Shown here one piece after another: positions 25,357 to 33,460 of a stretch of DNA of 64,000 nt. The notes beneath the pieces are model-generated. The model saw only the letters and a program-made list of their open reading frames with translations, was not told the origin of the DNA and ran no database searches. Each line of letters opens with the position of its first letter. The first letter of the stretch is position 1. Origin of the DNA: CAYMZZ01 sp047600605 (GTDB lineage Bacteria; Bacteroidota; Bacteroidia; Chitinophagales; Chitinophagaceae); NCBI GenBank assembly GCA_047600605.1, contig JASGKK010000002.1, positions 248,001 through 312,000 of the forward strand. Direction: 5' to 3'. A program made the translations under genes and the position numbers.

Positions 25357-26358
25357 TTGGAAAAGGCAGGGCAAAATCTACGCGTACAAAAATGGGTAGC
25401 TACTATTTCTGTGGTACTGCTACTGGTGAAATTTTTTGCCTATTATTCTACTCATTCGGTCTCCATACTTACCGATGCGCTCGAAAGTATTGTCAATGTA
25501 GCAGCCGGATTCATTGGTCTTTACAGTTTATATGTTGCAGCCAAGCCGCGCGATGCGGATCATCCCTACGGACATGGTAAGGCCGAATTTCTTTCTGCTG
25601 CTGTAGAAGGCACCATGATTGCCGTGGCTGGCGTGATTATATTATATAAAGCAATTGAAACGCTGATCAGACCGGCGCCAATTCATAAACTGGATACTGG
25701 TATCTGGCTCGTGGCAGCTACCGCAATTGTGAATGGTGCAGTCGGTTATTATTGTGTGAGGGTCGGCAAGCGCAATCAATCGCTGGCCCTGGCAGCCAGC
25801 GGACGGCATTTACTCAGCGATACGCTTTCTACAGGTGGTATTATTATAGGGCTCTTATTGCTTTACTTTACCGGATACAGCTGGATTGATGGTGCGGTAG
25901 CCATCCTGTTTGGGCTTATCATCATCTGGACCGCGTATGGTATACTGCGCGGCTCTATTGCAGGTATAATGGATGAGGCCGATCAGCAGATACTCACCCG
26001 CCTGGTACAACTGCTAAATGCCAACCGGGCTATCAACTGGGTAGACCTGCACAATCTGCGGGTGATTAAATATGGCAGCATTCTCCATATTGACTGTCAT
26101 CTTACCGTGCCCTGGTACCTCAATGTACATGAAGCACATCGCGAAATTGATACCCTGGCGGGTCTGGTTCGCAGCGAATTTGGAGAGTACGTGGAGCTGT
26201 TTGTACATTCAGATGGCTGTATGCCCTTTCAGTGTTCCATTTGCGATAAACCCGATTGTCCGGTGCGAAAGCATAACTTTGCACATAAAATAACCTGGAC
26301 GCTGGAAAATATTTCGCGCAACAGTAAACATGGCCAGCCTCCGCAATCTGAGCAATAA
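25357..26358 (+). CDS. Cation diffusion facilitator (CDF) metal transporter
   Basis: 333 aa from a TTG start; no in-frame ATG precedes the first helix. Six helices fill about residues 15-205. The signature pairs are SILTDALESIVNV (helix 2 Asp) with the HPYGHGKAEF loop, and HLLSDTLSTG (helix 5 His/Asp). The cytoplasmic C-terminal domain (205-333) ends with an unusual Cys-rich segment (MPFQCSICDKPDCPVRKHNF) that may bind metal. It likely exports Zn, Fe or Mn. Co-location with a dismutase hints at Fe/Mn handling. Confidence 0.9.
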   Translation: MEKAGQNLRVQKWVATISVVLLLVKFFAYYSTHSVSILTDALESIVNVAAGFIGLYSLYVAAKPRDADHPYGHGKAEFLSAAVEGTMIAVAGVIILYKAIETLIRPAPIHKLDTGIWLVAATAIVNGAVGYYCVRVGKRNQSLALAASGRHLLSDTLSTGGIIIGLLLLYFTGYSWIDGAVAILFGLIIIWTAYGILRGSIAGIMDEADQQILTRLVQLLNANRAINWVDLHNLRVIKYGSILHIDCHLTVPWYLNVHEAHREIDTLAGLVRSEFGEYVELFVHSDGCMPFQCSICDKPDCPVRKHNFAHKITWTLENISRNSKHGQPPQSEQ

Positions 26359-26364
26359 AACAAC

Positions 26365-26760
26365 ATGAAAACGAGCACAACCTGGAAACACGATCATGCT
26401 TTCGAAAGCCGGCAGGAAGACAATGTTTTTTATATTGATGGCAACCGGAAAGAAGGCCCCAATCCAAAATCGCTGCTGCTCTCAGCTATCGCCGGCTGCT
26501 CTGGTATCGACGTAGTGGATATCCTGGAAAAAATGAGGGTTCCCTTCTCCGATCTTACCATTGATGTGGAAGCAGAACAGACAACGGAACATCCAAAGGT
26601 TTTTCTTGATATTTATATTACCTATAAGATCAAAACAGCAGCAGAGAACGAGGATAAAGTGCGAAAGGCGATTGATCTTTCGCTGGATAAATATTGCGGC
26701 GTTTCTGCCATGCTGCGCAAGAATTCGCCGATCCACTACAAACTGGAAATACTGAAGTAA
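26365..26760 (+). CDS. OsmC-family protein
   Basis: 131 aa. Pattern PNPKSLLLSAIAGCSGIDVVDILEKMR with a conserved Cys near residue 47 at the start of the central helix, then KIKTAAENEDKVRKAIDLSLDKYCGVSAML with the second Cys near 112. These are the two active-site cysteines of OsmC/Ohr-type peroxide reductases; the spacing is that of the YhfA-like OsmC group. It starts 6 bases after the CDF gene and 4 bases before the Rrf2 regulator. Confidence 0.88.
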   Translation: MKTSTTWKHDHAFESRQEDNVFYIDGNRKEGPNPKSLLLSAIAGCSGIDVVDILEKMRVPFSDLTIDVEAEQTTEHPKVFLDIYITYKIKTAAENEDKVRKAIDLSLDKYCGVSAMLRKNSPIHYKLEILK

Positions 26761-26764
26761 CGAT

Positions 26765-27172
26765 ATGCTTTCCAAAAAATCACAGTACGCATTCAAGGCA
26801 TTGGGCTATCTCAGCGAAAAATATAACGCCGGGCCGGTACTCATATCCGAGATTGCCAAAAAGAAGAAGATTCCGTTAAAGTTTCTCGAAAATATCCTGC
26901 TCGAACTTAAAAAAGCAGATATCCTCGACAGCAAAAAAGGGAAAGGAGGCGGCTACTTCCTGAAGAAAAGCCCGGATAAGATCAAAGTGGCCACCGTCAT
27001 CCGCCTGGTGAATGGACCCATCTCCATGTTACCATGCGTAAGTCTCTATTTTTATGAGCGTTGTAAGAATTGTAATGAAAAACACTGCGCCCTGCATGAT
27101 ATGATGGTGGAGGTACGTGATGCTACACTCGGCATTGTTGAAAACCGTACCCTCCGGGACCTGATGGATTGA
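26765..27172 (+). CDS. Rrf2-family transcriptional regulator (candidate sulfur regulator)
   Basis: 135 aa. The N-terminal winged helix is MLSKKSQYAFKALGYLSEKY, then VLISEIAKKKKIPLKFLENI and the wing KKGKGGGYFL. Four cysteines (C91, C100, C103, C108) in LPCVSLYFYERCKNCNEKHC could bind an Fe-S cluster or sense thiols; IscR-type proteins use three. It lies at the head of the sulfate-assimilation island, so it is the best local candidate for the TAGTCTAC-N7-GTAGACTA operator, an inference from position and family. Confidence 0.9.
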   Translation: MLSKKSQYAFKALGYLSEKYNAGPVLISEIAKKKKIPLKFLENILLELKKADILDSKKGKGGGYFLKKSPDKIKVATVIRLVNGPISMLPCVSLYFYERCKNCNEKHCALHDMMVEVRDATLGIVENRTLRDLMD

Positions 27173-27211
27173 TTTTCGAAAACAACTGTTAGTAATAAAT
27201 TGAAAATTAAT

Positions 27212-27239
27212 AGTCCACCAACTTGGTGGGCTTTTTTTT
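27212..27239 (+). terminator. Terminator after rrf2, possibly also an operator for peroxiredoxin
   Basis: Stem AGTCCACCAA / TTGGTGGGCT around a single C, followed by eight T: a textbook intrinsic terminator 39 bases after the Rrf2 stop. Its TTG (27223-27225) is also the best -33 element for the peroxiredoxin promoter. Its outline AGTCCACC-N5-GGTGGGCT resembles the downstream sulfur operator, but the spacer is 5 rather than 7. Confidence 0.75.
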
Positions 27240-27253
27240 ATCCCTTACTTTTG
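27223..27253 (+). promoter_or_regulatory. Promoter of the peroxiredoxin-cysH pair
   Basis: -33 TTG at 27223-27225, 20-base spacer, -7 TACTTTTG at 27246-27253 (exact TAnnTTTG), start codon 20 bases further. The -33 box lies inside the hairpin of the preceding terminator, so a repressor bound to that palindrome would block it. Confidence 0.6.
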
Positions 27254-27273
27254 ATCCTCTAAAACATTCTATT

Positions 27274-27909
27274 ATGTCACTACGTCTTGGGGACGCAGCT
27301 CCCAATTTCAAGGCACAGACCTCTGCCGGAGACATCGATTTTCATGAATACCTGGGAAATGGTTGGGGAGTATTGTTTAGCCACCCTGCCGATTATACCC
27401 CGGTATGTACTACCGAACTCGGTAAAACCGCACTGCTGCAGGAAGAATTTGCCAAACGCAATGTAAAGGTACTGGCCGTAAGCGTTGACCCGCTCGACAA
27501 ACATGAAGGCTGGATCAAAGACATTAACGAAACCCAGCACACTACAGTTAATTTCCCACTGATCGCCGACCCTGATCGTAACGTAGCTACACTCTATGAT
27601 ATGATCCATCCCAATGCCTCGGCTACAGCAACTGTACGGTCTTTGTTTATCATCGGTCCCGATAAAGCCATCAAGCTTATTATCACGTATCCCGCCTCTA
27701 CAGGCCGCAACTTCACTGAAGTACTGCGTGTGATCAATTCATTGCAATTGACGGCTAACTACAGTGTGGCTACACCGGCCGACTGGAAAGCAGGTGAAGA
27801 TGTAATTGTAGTACCGGCTGTATCAACAGAAGATGCCATTCGGAAATTCCCCAAAGGAGTAAAAGTGGTAAAACCCTATCTGCGTTATACACCACAGCCC
27901 AATCTCTGA
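27274..27909 (+). CDS. 1-Cys peroxiredoxin (Prx6/AhpC-like)
   Basis: 211 aa from the ATG giving MSLRLGDAAPNF; an in-frame ATG upstream at 27223 lies inside the promoter and is rejected. The peroxidatic Cys is C45 in HPADYTPVCTTELG. No resolving Cys is present, and the extended C-terminal domain (PADWKAGEDVIVVPAVS) is typical of Prx6. It reduces hydroperoxides with an external thiol. It is followed after 3 bases by cysH, so it probably protects or supports the sulfite/APS reduction system. Confidence 0.92.
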   Translation: MSLRLGDAAPNFKAQTSAGDIDFHEYLGNGWGVLFSHPADYTPVCTTELGKTALLQEEFAKRNVKVLAVSVDPLDKHEGWIKDINETQHTTVNFPLIADPDRNVATLYDMIHPNASATATVRSLFIIGPDKAIKLIITYPASTGRNFTEVLRVINSLQLTANYSVATPADWKAGEDVIVVPAVSTEDAIRKFPKGVKVVKPYLRYTPQPNL

Positions 27910-27912
27910 TCG

Positions 27913-28611
27913 TTGCTGGATCAAACAACCATACAACAGATAGAGCAGAGCTCGTTGCAACAGGCGCTGTCACTGGTGGCAGACCTGTTTCCGGGCGAAG
28001 TGGTTTTTTCCAGTTCCCTGGGGCAGGAAGACCAGGTTCTGACGGATGTTATTTTCAGAAATGATATCAATATCCGCATATTCACCATTGATACCGGGCG
28101 TTTATTTAATGAAACCTATGAACTGCTCGATCGTACGGTGGCGCGTTACAGAAAACCAATAGCTGTTTTCTTTCCGCCGGCAACCGAAACGGAAGCATGG
28201 GTGGCAGCCAATGGTATCAATGGATTTTATGAATCAGTGGATCTGCGCAAAGGCTGTTGTCATGTGCGCAAGGTACTACCGCTCAACCGCGCACTGCAGG
28301 GAGCAAAAGTATGGGTTACCGGGTTAAGGGCCGATCAGTCAGATAACCGGAAAGACATGCCGGTCATTGAATGGATGCCCGAAAAGCAATTGTACAAGTT
28401 TAACCCGCTGATCCGCTGGACTTATGAAGAAATGATAACGTACATTAAGGATAATAATGTACCGTACAACAGGCTTCATGACAAAGGGTTTATCAGTATC
28501 GGCTGTGCACCCTGTACCCGCGCTATTGAGCCGGGTGAGGAGCCAAGAGCCGGACGATGGTGGTGGGAGGCATCGCATAAAGAATGCGGCCTTCATGTAG
28601 CAACACGCTGA
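27913..28611 (+). CDS. cysH: Assimilatory adenylylsulfate (APS) reductase, CysH family
   Basis: 232 aa from a TTG start (no in-frame ATG near the N-terminus). PP-loop motif SSSLGQED (33-40) and DTGRLF. The cysteine set C115, C116 (KGCCHVRK) and C198, C201 (GCAPC) binds a 4Fe-4S cluster and marks the APS-using class; C225 in KECGLH is the catalytic Cys attacking the sulfur. It converts APS and a thiol to sulfite and AMP. No cysC (APS kinase) was seen, which fits direct APS reduction. A divergence at the TTG start cannot be excluded. Confidence 0.92.
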   Translation: MLDQTTIQQIEQSSLQQALSLVADLFPGEVVFSSSLGQEDQVLTDVIFRNDINIRIFTIDTGRLFNETYELLDRTVARYRKPIAVFFPPATETEAWVAANGINGFYESVDLRKGCCHVRKVLPLNRALQGAKVWVTGLRADQSDNRKDMPVIEWMPEKQLYKFNPLIRWTYEEMITYIKDNNVPYNRLHDKGFISIGCAPCTRAIEPGEEPRAGRWWWEASHKECGLHVATR

Positions 28612-28632
28612 GCACCTATTTTTTTACAACAC

Positions 28633-28655
28633 TAGTCTACCGACTTTGTAGACTA
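28633..28655. promoter_or_regulatory. Sulfur operator TAGTCTAC-N7-GTAGACTA before cysD
   Basis: Perfect 8+8 inverted repeat with a 7-base spacer (CGACTTT), 13 bases before the cysD start. The same arms with the same 7-base spacer recur at 40369, 40410 and 45475. No clear -7 box is seen here. The site probably controls the nine-gene cysD-to-TSUP run. Confidence 0.8.
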
Positions 28656-28668
28656 ATAAAATGGTCAA

Positions 28669-29577
28669 ATGAGTCAATACAAATTGGATTACCTCGAACA
28701 GCTGGAAGCGGAAAGCATTCATATTTTTCGCGAGGTGGCGGCACAATTTGAAAAGCCGGCCCTGCTGTTTAGTGGTGGTAAAGATTCTATAACAATGGTG
28801 CACCTGGCCCAAAAGGCTTTTGCACCCGGAAAAATTCCTTTTCCACTGGTGCATATCAATACCGGTCACAATTTTCCCGAAGCATTGAGCTTTCGCGATG
28901 AACTGGCTGCAAAAGTCGGCGCCACGCTGGTGGTGCGTCAGGTAGAAGATACCATTCGTACGCGCGGCCTCACAGAACCCAAAGGCAAATTTGCCAGCCG
29001 CAACTGGCTGCAGACCTACACACTACTCGATACTATTGAGGAGTTTGGTTTTGATGCCTGTATCGGTGGTGCACGCCGTGATGAAGAAAAGGCCCGTGCC
29101 AAAGAACGCATCTTCTCCGTACGCGATGAGTTTGGCCAGTGGAATCCCAAACTGCAGCGTCCTGAACTCTGGAATATCTATAATGGCCGGATTCATAAAG
29201 GTGAAAATGTGCGGGTATTTCCCATCAGCAACTGGACAGAGCTGGATATCTGGAATTATATCCGGAAGGAAAAGATCGGGTTGCCTTCGATCTATTTCGC
29301 GCATGACCGCGAAGTGATCATACACGAAGGGCAACTGGTGGCAGTATCGCCATTTGTACAGATCAATGCAGCTGATGTGGTGGTCAGTAAACAGGTCAGG
29401 TATCGTACAGTAGGCGATATGACCTGCACAGCTGCCGTAGAATCAACTGCCAGCACACTCGATGAAGTGATCAATGAAATTATCAGCACCCGTATCAGCG
29501 AGCGCGGCGAAACCCGTATCGACGATCGGGTGACGGAAGCAGCCATGGAAGACCGTAAGAAGAATGGTTATTTCTAA
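28669..29577 (+). CDS. cysD: Sulfate adenylyltransferase small subunit
   Basis: 302 aa, normal length. PP-loop LLFSGGKDSITMVHLA near residue 33, then ARRDEEKARAKERIFSVRD near 128, WNIYNG and ISNWTELDIWNYI. With CysN it forms APS from ATP and sulfate, with GTP hydrolysis driving the reaction. A three-codon ORF (ATG GTC AAA TGA) overlaps the start in ATGA fashion and may aid initiation. It is the first gene of the tight sulfate-to-siroheme run, under the operator at 28633-28655. Confidence 0.96.
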   Translation: MSQYKLDYLEQLEAESIHIFREVAAQFEKPALLFSGGKDSITMVHLAQKAFAPGKIPFPLVHINTGHNFPEALSFRDELAAKVGATLVVRQVEDTIRTRGLTEPKGKFASRNWLQTYTLLDTIEEFGFDACIGGARRDEEKARAKERIFSVRDEFGQWNPKLQRPELWNIYNGRIHKGENVRVFPISNWTELDIWNYIRKEKIGLPSIYFAHDREVIIHEGQLVAVSPFVQINAADVVVSKQVRYRTVGDMTCTAAVESTASTLDEVINEIISTRISERGETRIDDRVTEAAMEDRKKNGYF

Positions 29578-29642
29578 ACCCGCAACCGGCAATTGCAAAA
29601 CAGGATTTTTTCCTGCACTCTAAAACAACGAAACAAACGAGC

Positions 29643-30884
29643 ATGGACATTTTACGTTTTATCACAGCCGGCAGTGTGGATGATGGCAAAAGCACACTCA
29701 TCGGTCGTCTGCTGTATGACAGCAAAAACATACTGGTAGACCAGCTGGAAGCACTGGAAAAACAAACACGCAATGCCACAGCCGGCACCATTGACCTGGC
29801 GCTGCTTACAGACGGATTGCGTGCCGAACGTGAGCAGGGTATTACCATTGATGTGGCCTACCGCTATTTTTCCACGCCCCGCCGCAAATTCATCATTGCC
29901 GATGCTCCCGGACATGTGCAATACACCCGCAACATGATCACCGGTGCTTCCAATGCCAACCTGATCATTGTACTGGTAGATGCACGGCAGGGTGTAGTGG
30001 AGCAAACCCGCCGCCACTCCATTATTGCTTCATTGCTGCGTATACCGCATGTAGTAGTGGCTATTAATAAAATGGACCTGGTTGATTATTCGCAGGATGT
30101 GTATAATAATATAGTCATCGAATATGCCAGGGTAGCCACCCAACTTGGCCTGCCCGAAGTGACCTATATCCCTATCAGTGCGCTGGAAGGCGACAACATC
30201 GTGGATCGTTCCGAACGTATTGACTGGTATGAAGGCAAACCTTTATTGCAATTCCTCGAAGAAGTGGAAGTGAGCAGCGATCAGAATTATTCCGATCCGC
30301 GTTTTCAGGTACAGTTTGTCATCCGGCCACAGACGGAAGAATTGCATGATTACCGGGGCTATGCCGGCAAAGTAATGGCGGGCGTTTATAAAAAAGGCGA
30401 TACAGTAGTGGTACTGCCGGCTGGTATCGAAACAAAGATCAGTAGCCTGGAATTGGGTGGACAGGAGGTAGAGGAAGTTTTTGCTCCGCAATCGGCTGTG
30501 ATACGACTGGAAGATGATATTGATGTGAGTCGGGGTGATCTGATCGTACATGCTGCCAATCAGCCGCAGTCGGGCAATGAACTGGAAGTGTTGCTATGCT
30601 GGCTCGACGATAAGCCACTGGTTACCGGTAATAAATATTACCTGCAGCACAATAGCCGGCTGGTACGTGCTATTGTGCGTAATGTAGCTTATAAACTGGA
30701 TGTAAATTCTCTGCAGCAACAGCCAGTGGAAGGTGGGGTAAAACTCAATGAAGTGGTAAAAGCTACTATTAAAACGGCTGCACCGATTTATTACGATTCA
30801 TTTTCGGCCCTGCGTGCCAACGGCAGTGCGATACTGGTTGACGAAACCAGCAACAGCACAGTTGGGGCAGTGCTTATACAATAA
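29643..30884 (+). CDS. cysN: Sulfate adenylyltransferase large subunit (GTPase)
   Basis: 413 aa. G1 motif GSVDDGKSTLIGRL (10-23), switch region GITIDVAYRYF, G3 DAPGHVQYTRNM near 91, G4 NKMDL near 146, then EF-Tu-like beta-barrel domains to the end. It lacks the APS-kinase (CysC) fusion seen in NodQ-type proteins, consistent with APS being reduced directly. Sixty-five bases separate it from cysD; the gap holds a short CAGGA-TTTTTT-TCCTG hairpin. Confidence 0.96.
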   Translation: MDILRFITAGSVDDGKSTLIGRLLYDSKNILVDQLEALEKQTRNATAGTIDLALLTDGLRAEREQGITIDVAYRYFSTPRRKFIIADAPGHVQYTRNMITGASNANLIIVLVDARQGVVEQTRRHSIIASLLRIPHVVVAINKMDLVDYSQDVYNNIVIEYARVATQLGLPEVTYIPISALEGDNIVDRSERIDWYEGKPLLQFLEEVEVSSDQNYSDPRFQVQFVIRPQTEELHDYRGYAGKVMAGVYKKGDTVVVLPAGIETKISSLELGGQEVEEVFAPQSAVIRLEDDIDVSRGDLIVHAANQPQSGNELEVLLCWLDDKPLVTGNKYYLQHNSRLVRAIVRNVAYKLDVNSLQQQPVEGGVKLNEVVKATIKTAAPIYYDSFSALRANGSAILVDETSNSTVGAVLIQ

Positions 30885-30894
30885 AAGAAATAAC

Positions 30895-31701
30895 GTGTTA
30901 TTGACGCAACAGATAGAAACAGTGACCCTGGCAGGTGCCGGCCCCGGTGATGCGGAACTCATTACCCTCAAACTACAGAAACGTCTGGCAGCAGCCGATG
31001 TAATTATCGTAGACAGGTTGGTGAATCCGGATATCATTACAACCCATGCATCTGCCGGTGCCGTGATCCTGAGTGCAGCCAAGCAAGGGTACAATGATGC
31101 TTCTGTTTCGCAGCGTGATATCAATAACTGGCTGGTTCAATATGCCCTGCAGGGCAAAAAAGTGCTTCGGTTAAAAGGCGGCGATGTAGCTTTTTTCAGC
31201 AATGCCCTCGATGAGCTGCAGGTACTGCGCGAACACCAGATACCCTTTGAAATAATTCCCGGTATCACAGCAGCATCCGGGGCCTCGGCCTATGCCGGTA
31301 TACCACTTACTGCAAGAGGATATGCCCAGGGCGTACAATTTCTGAGCCTGCACAACAGCGCGTACTTCAGTTCAGAAAAATGGAAGTCGCTGGCTAATAC
31401 AAATGATACACTCGTATTCTATATGTCGGGCCGGAAGCTGGGCGACTTGGCAGAGTTGCTGCTCCGCTATACGCGAAACCCACATACGCCACTCGCTGTT
31501 GTTGAGCAGGCTACCACTCCTTATCAGCAAGTGCATGTGAGTACGCTTCGTGATTGTATGACAGATTTTGCAGGCATTCAGTTTGCATCTCCTTCACTCG
31601 TTGTTATCGGTGGCGTGGTAGACCTTCATGCGTCCTATAAATGGCATGAGTATGCCGGACAGAGTGGTACTGTTTTTTCACCATTAGAACTTAAATCATA
31701 G
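30895..31701 (+). CDS. cobA: Uroporphyrinogen-III C-methyltransferase (SUMT)
   Basis: 268 aa from a GTG start 10 bases after the cysN stop; a more distant ATG at 30814 lies inside cysN and lengthens the protein without family support. Motifs in order: VTLAGAGPGDAELITLKL (SAM site start), DRLVNP, VLRLKGGDVAFF, IIPGITAASGASAYAGIPLTARG, and YMSGRKL. It methylates uroporphyrinogen III twice to precorrin-2, the first committed siroheme step. It is C-terminal CysG made as a separate protein. Confidence 0.93.
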   Translation: MLLTQQIETVTLAGAGPGDAELITLKLQKRLAAADVIIVDRLVNPDIITTHASAGAVILSAAKQGYNDASVSQRDINNWLVQYALQGKKVLRLKGGDVAFFSNALDELQVLREHQIPFEIIPGITAASGASAYAGIPLTARGYAQGVQFLSLHNSAYFSSEKWKSLANTNDTLVFYMSGRKLGDLAELLLRYTRNPHTPLAVVEQATTPYQQVHVSTLRDCMTDFAGIQFASPSLVVIGGVVDLHASYKWHEYAGQSGTVFSPLELKS

Positions 31702-31703
31702 CT

Positions 31704-33425
31704 ATGCTGGCAAAGGAAAGACTGAAACAATTGCAGGATTTTATGAATGGCTATTCCCGCGAAGAACTTATCTGGATCAATGGCTATCTCTCCGGCCTGG
31801 TAGGCACGGCCGATAAGCCGGCTGCGGTGGACGGTACAATTACAAAGCCGGCAACAGCTACCCGCAAGATCAGCCTGGTATATGGCACAGAGACCGGCAA
31901 TGCCAAACGCCTCGCCACACAGCTGGCAACTATTGCCCGGCAACAGGGCGTAATTGCCCGCCTGCAGGGACTGGATCAATACCGGGTAAATGAACTCGAT
32001 AAAGAAGAATATTTCTTTGTGGTGATCAGCACCCAGGGAGAAGGAGAGCCACCCATACCAGCAAAGAAATTTTATGATCATCTGCATCAGCAAAAGCTGC
32101 AGTTGAAGAATATGAAGTTCAGTGTGCTGGGCCTGGGCGATACTGCTTATCCGCAGTTTTGTAAAACTGCAGAAGATGTGGATGCACAACTGATGCAGGC
32201 GGGAGCTCAGCGGGTAATACCGCTTCGCAAATGTGATGTGGATTATGAAGAAGATGCCAAAGCCTGGTTTACCGATGTACTGAATTGGTTGCAGCAACAG
32301 GGAAATGAAACAACAGCAGCTCCCTCAGCAGCAACCGCATCTCCTGCACGTAAGCCCGCCGGTAAAAAATATTACCAGGGCCGTATTCTGGCCAACATCA
32401 ACCTCAACGATAGGGGTTCCAATAAGCGGACCTTTCATATTGAACTGGGTACCGATGAACCGATCGAGTATGAACCCGGCGATACCATTGGCATACTGCC
32501 ACGCAACCGGCAGGAAGTGGTAAAGCGGATTCTTGAACTTACAGGCGCAGATGGATCACAGGTGTTGACTACAGCCAAAGCCAGTGCGCCACTGGCGGAG
32601 CTGCTGACCGAGCACTTGAGCATCTGTTACCTGCTTTCTTCTACCATAAAGAAGTATGCAGCTATTACCGGGCAGGATATTCCGGATACACGGATGGACC
32701 TGGTTGATTTGTTACGCATTTATCCGGTAAAAGATGCTGGCCAGTTTGCGGAAGTGGCGGGTATCTTAATGCCTATAGCACCGCGGCTGTATTCCATTGC
32801 ATCTTCGCCAGAGGCACATGGCAACCAGGAAGTACATATAACCGTGGCCAAAGACCAGTTTTTGGCACAGGACGAGCAACGCTTTGGTTTGTGCAGCGAA
32901 TTTCTGGGCGATCTGCCGCTTGATTCTGTACTTACATTTTATGTGCATAAGGACAAACATTTTAAACTGCCGGCAGCTGATAAGGATGTAATTATGATTG
33001 GTCCCGGTACAGGTGTGGCTCCCTTCCGGGCGTTCCTGGCGCATCGCGAAGTGACGGGAGCTACCGGACGTAACTGGTTTTTCTTCGGTGAGCAGCATTT
33101 TGTTTCTGATTTCCTATACCAGGTAGAAATGCAGAATCATGTGCAAACAGGTGTACTCTCGCGCATCGATCTGGCTTTTTCGCGCGACCAGGAGCATAAA
33201 GTATATGTACAGCATCGCATGCTGCAGCAGGAAGTCGATTTATTTGAATGGATAAATAACGGGGCATCAGTTTATATCAGCGGTACCAAAGACCCGATGA
33301 GTAAGGACGTGGAGCAGACCTTGATAGACATTATTGCCCGGCAGAGTAGCCGGGAGCCGGCGGCTGCCGCACAGTACCTCGAGCAAATGCGTAAGGAAGG
33401 ACGTTTCGCAAAAGACGTGTATTAA
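31704..33425 (+). CDS. cysJ: Sulfite reductase flavoprotein (CysJ-like diflavin reductase)
   Basis: 573 aa. After a 50-residue lead, a flavodoxin domain starts with LVYGTETGNAKRLATQLA (about 57-74) and STQGEGEPP. A connecting FAD domain follows, with RLYSIASSPE and the flavin contact GLCSEFLGDL, then an NADPH domain with GPGTGVAPFRAFL and FFGEQHF, ending with an aromatic Tyr (KDVY). It carries electrons from NADPH through FAD and FMN to the hemoprotein encoded next. The start is 3 bases after the cobA stop. Confidence 0.94.
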   Translation: MLAKERLKQLQDFMNGYSREELIWINGYLSGLVGTADKPAAVDGTITKPATATRKISLVYGTETGNAKRLATQLATIARQQGVIARLQGLDQYRVNELDKEEYFFVVISTQGEGEPPIPAKKFYDHLHQQKLQLKNMKFSVLGLGDTAYPQFCKTAEDVDAQLMQAGAQRVIPLRKCDVDYEEDAKAWFTDVLNWLQQQGNETTAAPSAATASPARKPAGKKYYQGRILANINLNDRGSNKRTFHIELGTDEPIEYEPGDTIGILPRNRQEVVKRILELTGADGSQVLTTAKASAPLAELLTEHLSICYLLSSTIKKYAAITGQDIPDTRMDLVDLLRIYPVKDAGQFAEVAGILMPIAPRLYSIASSPEAHGNQEVHITVAKDQFLAQDEQRFGLCSEFLGDLPLDSVLTFYVHKDKHFKLPAADKDVIMIGPGTGVAPFRAFLAHREVTGATGRNWFFFGEQHFVSDFLYQVEMQNHVQTGVLSRIDLAFSRDQEHKVYVQHRMLQQEVDLFEWINNGASVYISGTKDPMSKDVEQTLIDIIARQSSREPAAAAQYLEQMRKEGRFAKDVY

Positions 33426-33460
33426 GAAACAGGAAAGTAATATCAAACCAGCTAATTATC

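Noticed and set aside
28661..28672. Three-codon ORF ATG GTC AAA TGA before cysD as a leader peptide
   Set aside because: It has no Cys codon and is too short to act as a sensor; ATGA overlap with cysD is more likely simple coupling or chance.
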